Origin: Bacillota bacterium | GTDB lineage: Bacteria > Bacillota > Clostridia > Lachnospirales > Bianqueaceae | DNA length: 5,819 bases | Direction: 5' to 3' | NCBI GenBank assembly: GCA_017467985.1 | Contig: JAFUJY010000006.1 | Span: 1 to 5,819 of the forward strand | Shown here: one piece after another, positions 1 through 5,037 of the stretch | How the letters are laid out: each line of letters starts with the position of its first letter | Position numbering within the stretch: the stretch's first letter is position 1 | Made by a program: the position numbers and the translations under genes | Notes under the pieces: model-generated | What the model was told of the DNA's origin: nothing | Database searches by the model: none | Seen by the model: only the letters and a program-made list of their open reading frames with translations

Positions 1-142
1 TCTGCATCAGGCCGGCACGGATGGCGTCCGGATCTACGATGCCGACGATCTTTAACTTTTCGGGCTGGGTCAGGGAGGCGGATGCGTACACATCGGCGCG
101 GTTGCCGGCACCCACCAAAACAGCAGTAATCTGTTTGCTCAT
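1..142 (-). CDS. Gfo/Idh/MocA-family oxidoreductase, N-terminal fragment
   Basis: Reading the minus strand from the ATG at 142-140 gives 47 residues before the window ends, so the gene is cut by the left edge. The fragment is a Rossmann-fold start: a short beta strand (AVLVGAGNRA, residues 7-16) with the dinucleotide-binding Gly11-x-Gly13-x-x pattern, a helix, then a second strand ending in VDPD (36-39), where an acidic residue normally contacts the NAD(P) ribose. This is the usual opening of Gfo/Idh/MocA oxidoreductases, which oxidise or reduce sugars, inositols and sugar acids in the cytoplasm. The substrate and the C-terminal domain lie outside the window. The start is supported by AAGGAG (156-151) 8 nt upstream. 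It is divergent from the AraC-1 gene, which may control it. Other NAD-binding families are possible but less likely. Confidence 0.82.
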   Translation of the reverse strand, partial: MSKQITAVLVGAGNRADVYASASLTQPEKLKIVGIVDPDAIRAGLMQ

Positions 143-162
143 GGGAATCTCTCCTTTTTGGG

Positions 163-191
163 TTGACTTTTGTTTGAGTTTATTATACTAT
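163..191 (+). promoter_or_regulatory. Probable promoter of AraC regulator 1, overlapping the oxidoreductase promoter
   Basis: TTGACT (163-168) is a good -35 box. It pairs with TACTAT (186-191) at 17 bp, or with the better hexamer TATACT (184-189) at a short 15-bp spacing. Transcription would start near 196-198, about 60 nt before the ATG. The -10 region physically overlaps the oppositely directed TATAAT of the oxidoreductase promoter (182-187), so polymerase could hardly occupy both at once. Confidence 0.45.
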
Positions 192-212
192 GAAAGGGCA
201 GATAAGGGTTAG
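182..212 (-). promoter_or_regulatory. Promoter of the oxidoreductase gene, with CTAACC element
   Basis: On the minus strand a perfect TATAAT lies at 187-182, placing the transcription start near 175 and leaving a leader of about 33 nt. The hexamer at 17-bp spacing is AACCCT, a poor -35 box. It lies within CTAACCCT, whose CTAACC (212-207) begins exactly 25 nt upstream of the -10. The same hexamer sits at the same distance in the AraC-2 promoter. A good -10 with no -35 is typical of promoters that need an activator contacting polymerase; that dependence is inferred. Confidence 0.5.
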
Positions 213-256
213 CACAAAGCTGTCGTTTTTTTGTGAATTTCTAAGGAGGGGACAGA

Positions 257-1060
257 ATGGCCATTTACGAAAAGCTGCAGAGCGGGACGTTTCCGGTGAC
301 GGTGCAGCGGTTTTATAATCATTCATCCAAAAATCGCATCCACTGGCATGAGCAGGTGGAGCTGTTGTATTTTACGGAGGGCAGTGCAGTGACCCTGTGT
401 AACGGCCAGGAGCATGAAGCGAAGGCTGGGGATTTGATTGTGGTGAATTCTAATGAACTGCACGTGGGTATCGTGTCGTCGGCCCAGTCCCGTTATTATT
501 GTCTTCACGTGAAGCTGGATTTCTTTACCAACCGCATTGGGGACCAGTATGTATTTTTTGAGAATCATATTCGGGACGCACGGTGCAGCGAGCTGCTGGA
601 AAACATTGTGCGTAATGCTCCCACGCCGGATTTTCGCGGGGAGATTGCAGTGAAAAAAGATCTGTACGCCCTTTTTGACATCCTGTGCCGGGACTATGTA
701 AAATACGTGTCGTCGGAAGCAGAATACAGAAAGTATTACAAGCGATACGATCGGTTTACAGCCATCGCCGATTATATTGAAGAAAATTATTATGAGGACT
801 TATCGGTGACGGACCTGGCCCGAACCTTCTCCATGAGCGAGACCTATTTTGCACATTTTTTTAAGAAAGAGGCGGGCAAAAGCGTGATTGCCTATGTTAA
901 TGAGGTGCGCATCCGCCATGCCAAGGCCTTTTTGGAGAAGGACGACATGGCCATCGGCGAAATCGCCGAGCGGGTGGGCTTTAATGATTTGAATTATTTT
1001 AGCCGGAAGTTTAAAGAGATTACGGGCATGAGCCCCAGCGCATATAAGAACTTAGGTTAA
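257..1060 (+). CDS. AraC-family transcriptional regulator 1 (cupin sensor plus HTH), 267 aa
   Basis: This is a cytoplasmic one-component sugar-responsive regulator. The N-terminal half is an AraC-type cupin: His29-x-His31-x3-Glu35-x6-Gly42 fits the classic cupin motif 1, and GD (58-59) leads to His69, the usual second-motif histidine, so a metal or ligand pocket looks intact. From about residue 168 to the end lie the two helix-turn-helix units of an AraC DNA-binding domain, including LSVTDLARTFSMS and the second helix block with IGEIAERVGFNDLNYFSRKF, ending in the family signature MSPSAYK. The length is normal for the family. The start is fixed by AAGGAGGGG (243-251), 7 nt from the ATG counted from AGGAGG. 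It is divergent from the oxidoreductase and overlaps AraC-2 at its 3' end by 9 bp in opposite orientation. The ligand is unknown; a pectin-derived sugar acid is inferred from context. Confidence 0.93.
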   Translation: MAIYEKLQSGTFPVTVQRFYNHSSKNRIHWHEQVELLYFTEGSAVTLCNGQEHEAKAGDLIVVNSNELHVGIVSSAQSRYYCLHVKLDFFTNRIGDQYVFFENHIRDARCSELLENIVRNAPTPDFRGEIAVKKDLYALFDILCRDYVKYVSSEAEYRKYYKRYDRFTAIADYIEENYYEDLSVTDLARTFSMSETYFAHFFKKEAGKSVIAYVNEVRIRHAKAFLEKDDMAIGEIAERVGFNDLNYFSRKFKEITGMSPSAYKNLG

Positions 1061-1888
1061 GCGACGGTATTTGGCCGGTGTGGTGTGGGAGAACTTCTTG
1101 AACACCCGGCAAAAATGCTGGATGCTGTTAAAGCCGCAGGCGTAGCAGATTTCGGTCACGGTCTGAGAAGTGTCCCGCAGGAGCTTTTGGGCCTCGATGA
1201 TCCGTCGATACTGGGTGTATTCTATGACAGAAAAGCCGGTGAGGTGACGAAACAGATGGGCGATGTGATATTTACTGATAAAGGTCTTTTCCTGGAGCAG
1301 GTCCAGGGTAATTGCTTCATTATAATTGGTATCGATGTACTCGATAATGGCCTGTACCTGGCGATCGGTTTTGTTCAGGGGCAGGGTGGGGGCGGCCTGC
1401 CGGTACAGCTCGTAAAAGTGGATTAACAACGCAATGAGTGTGTTTTTCACAGAGGCGGCGTCCATGGCAGTCTGCAGATGCTGGTGTTTGTCGTAAAGCT
1501 GACGGAAATATTGTTCCATATCCGCACGCTGCTTGAGCTTGCAGTGAAGATGGGCATAGCCGGAGGACTCCACCAAAGAAAGCAGGTCGTCAGCCTGCAG
1601 CAAATGGAGTAATTCCTGGAGATACTCTTTTTTAAAATTTATAACATATCGTGTGTACTGGGTGTTGGGGGTGTATAGCACTTTGTGCAGTTCAAATTCG
1701 TTAATGAACAGACAGTCGCCGTCCCGAATGGGCAGCGTCTTATTTTTTACAAAGATGTTGATATGGGCGGTTTGAAAGAAAACCAATTCGTAGGCCGGGT
1801 GGTAGTGTTCGATGGGTTCATTGGGCATAAAGGCATCGCTGTTGTAGGAGATGTTCATCTCCGGGGTTGGGGTCAGCTGCTGGGGCAT
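1052..1888 (-). CDS. AraC-family transcriptional regulator 2 (cupin sensor plus HTH), 278 aa
   Basis: This second AraC-type regulator is clearly diverged from the first. It has an N-terminal cupin with His28-x-His30-x3-Glu34 and a later His68 after GD (57-58), so the same metal/ligand residues are kept, although the cupin glycine after Glu34 is replaced. The linker is helical, and the C-terminal HTH pair covers roughly residues 176-278, with the second unit reading TVTEICYACGFNSIQHFCRVFKK and closing with TTPAKYR. The frame stays open upstream to an ATG at 1933, but that stretch holds the promoter -10. The ATG at 1888 (MPQQL) has AAAGGAG exactly 8 nt upstream, so 1888 is chosen. The gene is divergent from GH4, the arrangement expected for a local activator of the pectin enzymes; that role is inferred. 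No terminator follows before it runs into AraC-1 on the other strand. Confidence 0.92.
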   Translation of the reverse strand: MPQQLTPTPEMNISYNSDAFMPNEPIEHYHPAYELVFFQTAHINIFVKNKTLPIRDGDCLFINEFELHKVLYTPNTQYTRYVINFKKEYLQELLHLLQADDLLSLVESSGYAHLHCKLKQRADMEQYFRQLYDKHQHLQTAMDAASVKNTLIALLIHFYELYRQAAPTLPLNKTDRQVQAIIEYIDTNYNEAITLDLLQEKTFISKYHIAHLFRHLTGFSVIEYTQYRRIIEAQKLLRDTSQTVTEICYACGFNSIQHFCRVFKKFSHTTPAKYRRLT

Positions 1889-1896
1889 AATCATCA

Positions 1897-1903
1897 CTCC
1901 TTT
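1897..1903 (-). promoter_or_regulatory. Ribosome binding site that fixes the AraC-2 start
   Basis: AAAGGAG on the minus strand. It is 8 nt from the ATG at 1888 but only 2 nt from the in-frame ATG at 1894, and it lies downstream of the ATGs at 1933, 1924 and 1906. This leaves 1888 as the only well-placed start. Confidence 0.75.
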
Positions 1904-1912
1904 CATAGGGAC

Positions 1913-1943
1913 ATTATAGCACATTTTTCGCAAGATAGGTTAG
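1913..1943 (-). promoter_or_regulatory. Promoter of AraC-2, extended -10 with CTAACC element
   Basis: The minus strand reads TGCTATAAT, a perfect extended -10 with TATAAT at 1918-1913. Transcription would start near 1906, giving a short leader of about 18 nt that begins almost at the ribosome binding site. The 17-bp-spaced hexamer is AACCTA, a poor -35. CTAACC (1943-1938) begins 25 nt upstream of the -10, exactly as in the oxidoreductase promoter. The site lies between AraC-2 and GH4, so a protein bound here could act on both. Confidence 0.55.
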
Positions 1944-1970
1944 TTTTTGAAAAAATAAACAATATGTTTT

Positions 1971-1999
1971 AAGACAGGGGACAGACCTTAGGCTATAAT
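1971..1999 (+). promoter_or_regulatory. Promoter of the GH4 gene
   Basis: A perfect TATAAT lies at 1994-1999, and 17 bp upstream is AAGACA (1971-1976), which matches the TTGACA consensus at four of six positions. The start of transcription would be near 2006, giving a leader of about 28 nt. The weak -35 box and the divergent AraC-2 gene suggest activator control, which is inferred. Confidence 0.55.
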
Positions 2000-2018
2000 G
2001 AAATCACAATAAACCCTC

Positions 2019-2025
2019 AAGGAGG
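2019..2025 (+). promoter_or_regulatory. Ribosome binding site that fixes the GH4 start
   Basis: AAGGAGG ends 8 nt before the ATG at 2034 but only 2 nt before the in-frame ATG at 2028. The downstream ATG is therefore the likely start, which removes two residues (MK) from the longer reading. Confidence 0.75.
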
Positions 2026-2033
2026 TAATGAAG

Positions 2034-3413
2034 ATGAGTACTATGATTTTGACAGTCATCGGCGGCGGCAGTGTAAACTGGATGTCCGGCCTGATGCGGG
2101 ATGTATATCTGTTGGACGAAGTGGAAGGCGGCGAGATCCGTCTGGTGGACCCCAACAAGGAGCATGTGGAAGCGGTTGCCAGCATGCTGGAGACTTTTAA
2201 CAAGATTAAAAATAAGAGCTACAAGATCTCTATTATCGAGGATCAGTGCGAGGCTCTGAAGGGTGCTAATTTTGTCATGACCACATTTAGCCCCGGTGCT
2301 ATGGATGCATTTTACAATGACCTGGAGATTCCGATCAAGTACGGTATCCGTCAGCCCGTATCCATGACCGTTGGTCCCTGTGGTATTTCTGCAGCCCTGC
2401 GTACGGTTTCTGCTGTATATGAACTGGTAGAGAATATGGAGAAGTACTGCCCCGGTGCATGGCTGCTGAATGTAACCAACCCCATGAGCGTGGTTATTAA
2501 TGCCATGTACAAGGCTGCAAAGACGGTAAAGATTATCGGTATGTGTCACGAGTTCCACGCATTCCCCAGCTTGATGGGCCCCATTCTGGGTCTGGAAAAG
2601 CCGGAAGGTATGGGCGTTGTGGAATATCTGTATAAGTGGCTGCCCGCCCAGGGCTTTGACTACACCGTTGCCGGTCTGAATCATTTTATCTGGCTGACCA
2701 AGGCCAACCTGAATGGCAAGGACATGATTCCTGTGATCCGGGAGTATGCTGAGAACCATTGGCAGATCGGTGAGGATGACGGGGATACCAATCCCTTCCA
2801 TAATAAGTGTGCTGCAAAGCTGGCTATGTGCCGTCAGTTCGGTTATCTGCCCCTGGCCGGTGACCGTCACCAGATCGAGTTCTATCCCAGCCTGTGTAAC
2901 CCCATGAATGGTTATGGCATGAAGTATGGCGTTTCTAAAACCACCGTGGACTATCGCCGTCACATGAAGGCTCAGCAGCTGCAGGATATTCGGGACATCG
3001 CTGCCGGTAAAAAGGAAGTATCTTGGGTGACCGAGGGTGAGGAAATGACCGAGAACATGAGAGCCATCATCAATGGCACTTCTAATGTGACCATTGTAAA
3101 TATGCCCAACCAGGGCCAGATCAGCAATATGCCCATGGGCGCCATTGTGGAGACTCTGGCCACTGTAACGAAGGATGGCATCACTCCTCACATGTCCGGC
3201 GATCTGCCCGGTTCTGTAGGAACCCTGTGCCGTCTGCATGCTGACATTCATGAGTTGACCGTTCAGGCCGCCCTGCAGGGTGACCGCCGCCTGGTAGTGG
3301 AAGCGCTGAGCCTGGACCCGTCCAGTGGCTGTGCCGACTTCAGCGAGCTGGGCAAGCTGGCCGACGAGCTGATCAACGCCAACAAGCAGTGGCTGCCGAG
3401 GTTCTTTAAGTAA
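2034..3413 (+). CDS. lplD: GH4 glycosidase, probable LplD-type alpha-galacturonidase, 459 aa
   Basis: Family GH4 enzymes cleave glycosides by a redox-elimination mechanism using NAD+ and a divalent metal. The N-terminus has the NAD-binding strand VIGGGSVNW (Gly10-11-12-Ser13) and Asp39 ending the second strand. NVTNPM (146-151), Cys171-His172-Glu173-Phe174, and GLNHF (214-218) are the expected active-site blocks. Cys171 and His217 are the likely metal ligands, and AGDRHQIEF (275-283) is another conserved block. From memory, Bacillus subtilis LplD shares the CHE core, INHFTW, AGDRH and a near-identical VNMPNQGQ block (here near residue 361). CHEV has been reported as the hallmark of alpha-galacturonidases; here Val is replaced by Phe. 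Length is normal and there is no signal peptide, so it should act in the cytoplasm on short galacturonides, matching the GH28 neighbour. Another GH4 specificity, such as alpha-glucuronidase, is possible. Confidence 0.88.
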   Translation: MSTMILTVIGGGSVNWMSGLMRDVYLLDEVEGGEIRLVDPNKEHVEAVASMLETFNKIKNKSYKISIIEDQCEALKGANFVMTTFSPGAMDAFYNDLEIPIKYGIRQPVSMTVGPCGISAALRTVSAVYELVENMEKYCPGAWLLNVTNPMSVVINAMYKAAKTVKIIGMCHEFHAFPSLMGPILGLEKPEGMGVVEYLYKWLPAQGFDYTVAGLNHFIWLTKANLNGKDMIPVIREYAENHWQIGEDDGDTNPFHNKCAAKLAMCRQFGYLPLAGDRHQIEFYPSLCNPMNGYGMKYGVSKTTVDYRRHMKAQQLQDIRDIAAGKKEVSWVTEGEEMTENMRAIINGTSNVTIVNMPNQGQISNMPMGAIVETLATVTKDGITPHMSGDLPGSVGTLCRLHADIHELTVQAALQGDRRLVVEALSLDPSSGCADFSELGKLADELINANKQWLPRFFK

Positions 3414-3438
3414 GGGTTTGTAGACAGCAATGGAACTC

Positions 3439-3494
3439 TATAAGTTTTTGCAATGTTTTTGCCTTTTGGGTTGATTTATTTGCAAAAACTTATA
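3439..3494. repeat. Perfect 15-bp inverted repeat after the GH4 gene
   Basis: TATAAGTTTTTGCAA (3439-3453) and its exact reverse complement (3480-3494) flank a 26-nt spacer. As RNA this would be an AU-rich hairpin in the GH4 3' UTR, 12 nt before the terminator stem. As DNA it is a dyad with arms 41 bp apart, about four helical turns. The spacer holds a second copy of GTTTTTGC (3455-3462), 11 bp after the copy in the left arm (3444-3451), and it could pair with the same right arm. The function is unknown. Confidence 0.75.
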
Positions 3495-3506
3495 CGGATT
3501 TAAAAG

Positions 3507-3540
3507 AATCCTCGGATAATGGAATTCCGAGGATTTTTTT
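3507..3540 (+). terminator. Intrinsic terminator of the GH4 transcript
   Basis: AATCCTCGGA (3507-3516) pairs perfectly with TCCGAGGATT (3526-3535) around a 9-nt loop, and the stem runs into seven T residues (3534-3540). It lies about 95 nt after the GH4 stop and before the GH28 promoter, so it should separate the two enzymes into different transcription units, with some read-through possible. Confidence 0.88.
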
Positions 3541-3561
3541 GTAGCCAACGGCGCCAAAGTA

Positions 3562-3570
3562 TGTTATACT
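3562..3570 (+). promoter_or_regulatory. Extended -10 promoter of the GH28 gene
   Basis: TGTTATACT is an extended -10 element with five of six TATAAT positions. No convincing -35 is present: the 17-bp-spaced hexamer is TAGCCA. Transcription would begin near 3577, giving a very short leader of about 17 nt that starts at the A-rich ribosome binding site (AGGAG 3581-3585, 8 nt before the ATG). Activator dependence is inferred from the missing -35. Confidence 0.55.
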
Positions 3571-3593
3571 AAAAGAAAAAAGGAGTCACAACC

Positions 3594-5009
3594 ATGAATG
3601 TTAATGAATTTCCCAAGGTAGAATTACCGATTATCGAAGGCAAAGATTATAATATCGTCGATTTTGGAGCAGTGCCCGGCGGCGAAGTTTCCAATACCCA
3701 GGCCATTCAGGCAGCCATCAAGGCAGCCAGCGAGGCCGGCGGCGGCCGCGTAGTCATCAGCAAAGGTATTTGGCTGACTGGCGCCATTGAACTGCTGAGC
3801 CATGTGGAACTGCATGTGGAAAAGGGCGGTCTGCTGCTGTTCCATAAGAAGGACGAAGAATATCCGTTGATCCGCAGTAATTATGAGGGTGAGAGCCGCA
3901 TTCGTGCCACATCCCCCATCCATGCATTTGACCAGACGGACATCGCCATCACCGGCGAGGGCGTAATTGACGGTAATGGTCAGCTGTGGCGTATGGTCAA
4001 GTCCATGAAACTGACTGCGAAGCAGTGGGACAAACTGACTAAGAGCGGCGGCGTGGTGGCTCCCGGCAACGACGGTCCCCATTGGTTCCCCTCCGAAGCA
4101 AGCCTGCGTGGCCACAAGATTCCCAATGTAAGTCCCGAGGCCGAGGACTGGAAGGAACAGGCTCAGCAGATTTTTGACTACCATCGTCCCGTAATGGTGA
4201 ACCTGGTACGCTGTAAGCGTGTGCTGATCGAGAATATCACTTTGCAGAACTCTCCTGCCTGGAACCTGCATCCCTTATTCTGTGAGCATGTGACATTGAA
4301 GAATGCCATCATCCGCAACCCCTGGTATGCCCAGAACGGCGACGGTCTGGATCTGGAGTCCTGTAGATATGTTTGGATTGAAGGCACCAGCTTTGACGTA
4401 GGCGACGACGCCATCTGTATCAAGGCCGGAAAAAATGCGGCTGGCCGCAGAATCCCCATTCCCACCGAGTACGTTACCATCAAGGACTGTGTAGTGTACC
4501 ACGGTCATGGTGGCTTTGTTGTGGGCAGCGAAATGTCCCGGGGTGTTCGTCACATTCATGCCAGCAACTGTCTGTTTATCGGCACCGATGTGGGTATTCG
4601 TTTCAAGAGTACCCTGGGGCGCGGCGGCGTAGTAGAAGATATCGTACTGGACGGCATCAACATGACCAACATCGAGAATGAAGCCATTATCTTTACCATG
4701 GCTTATCATGATCCTCTGGATAAGAATAAGCCCGAGACCGAGGATATTCCGGAGTTCAAGGATGTAACCATTCGTAATACCATTTGCCGTGGTGCCGGTC
4801 GTGCCCTGCGTGTGGACGGTTTGGAATGGCTGCCCATCCACGACATCACTCTGGAGAATGTGGAACTGACCGCTCAGAATGGCTTCTTCTGTGAAGACGC
4901 AGAGAATATTAAGTTCAAGAATGTAACGATTGTGAACGAAAAGGATCCCCAGCAGAGATGGCATTATGAAGAGGCTGTCTTTGGAAGTGGAGATAAGTTG
5001 GAGTTTTGA
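3594..5009 (+). CDS. GH28 polygalacturonase-like glycoside hydrolase, 471 aa, apparently cytoplasmic
   Basis: A right-handed parallel beta-helix enzyme expected to hydrolyse alpha-1,4 linkages between galacturonate units, or a related rhamnogalacturonan bond. The N-terminus (residues 19-65) has the pectinase opening YNIVDFGAVPGG, then AIQAAIKAASEAGGGRVVI. Family GH28 motifs follow in order: NGDGLD (248-253, in place of the usual NTDG), GDDAICIKAG (270-279), HGHGG (303-307) and RFK (336-338, usual RIK). The three catalytic aspartates correspond to Asp250, Asp271 and Asp272, with His305, Arg336 and Lys338 also present, so it looks active. There is no signal peptide or membrane segment, so imported oligogalacturonides are the likely substrate. 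An insertion-like segment (about 133-197) lies between DGNGQLW and RPVM. AGGAG 8 nt upstream supports the start. It is followed after 28 bp by a membrane regulator. Exo action is plausible but cannot be proven here. Confidence 0.92.
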   Translation: MNVNEFPKVELPIIEGKDYNIVDFGAVPGGEVSNTQAIQAAIKAASEAGGGRVVISKGIWLTGAIELLSHVELHVEKGGLLLFHKKDEEYPLIRSNYEGESRIRATSPIHAFDQTDIAITGEGVIDGNGQLWRMVKSMKLTAKQWDKLTKSGGVVAPGNDGPHWFPSEASLRGHKIPNVSPEAEDWKEQAQQIFDYHRPVMVNLVRCKRVLIENITLQNSPAWNLHPLFCEHVTLKNAIIRNPWYAQNGDGLDLESCRYVWIEGTSFDVGDDAICIKAGKNAAGRRIPIPTEYVTIKDCVVYHGHGGFVVGSEMSRGVRHIHASNCLFIGTDVGIRFKSTLGRGGVVEDIVLDGINMTNIENEAIIFTMAYHDPLDKNKPETEDIPEFKDVTIRNTICRGAGRALRVDGLEWLPIHDITLENVELTAQNGFFCEDAENIKFKNVTIVNEKDPQQRWHYEEAVFGSGDKLEF

Positions 5010-5037
5010 TTCTGACATATAATTAGGAGGCATCAGA

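Noticed and set aside
21..212. A 63-codon plus-strand frame at the left edge
   Set aside because: It is antisense to the oxidoreductase start and runs through both promoters, with no plausible ribosome binding site.
1074..1110. GC-rich imperfect hairpin (GCCGGTGT with ACACCCGGC) near the AraC gene junction, considered as a terminator
   Set aside because: It lies inside the AraC-2 coding sequence, has a bulge, and has no T-run after the stem on either strand.
1085..1426. A 113-codon plus-strand frame opposite AraC-2
   Set aside because: It is the reverse of the AraC-2 HTH coding region and has no ribosome binding site or recognisable domain of its own.
1973..1987. Tandem GACAG/ACAG repeat (GACAGGGGACAGACC) before the GH4 -10, considered as an AraC half-site pair
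   Set aside because: Too short and too close together for usual AraC direct repeats, and not found at the other promoters of the window.
2028..2033. Upstream in-frame ATG as the GH4 start
   Set aside because: It is only 2 nt from the AAGGAGG ribosome binding site, whereas the ATG at 2034 is 8 nt away.
2004..3251. A 415-codon open frame on the minus strand opposite GH4
   Set aside because: The translation is His-, Gln-, Thr- and Ile-rich without a recognisable domain, has no good ribosome binding site, and lies wholly antisense to a gene with full GH4 motifs. It follows from the codon bias of GH4.
3496..3511. GGATT (3496-3500) could pair with AATCC (3507-3511) and compete with the terminator stem, like an antiterminator
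   Set aside because: Only 5 bp against a 10-bp terminator stem, no leader peptide or ligand-binding fold is visible, and it is probably too weak to matter.
3624..5033. Long minus-strand open frames opposite GH28 (3624-4271, 4178-4483, 4275-5033)
   Set aside because: They show no domain logic and are antisense to a gene with all GH28 catalytic motifs, so they are frame shadows.
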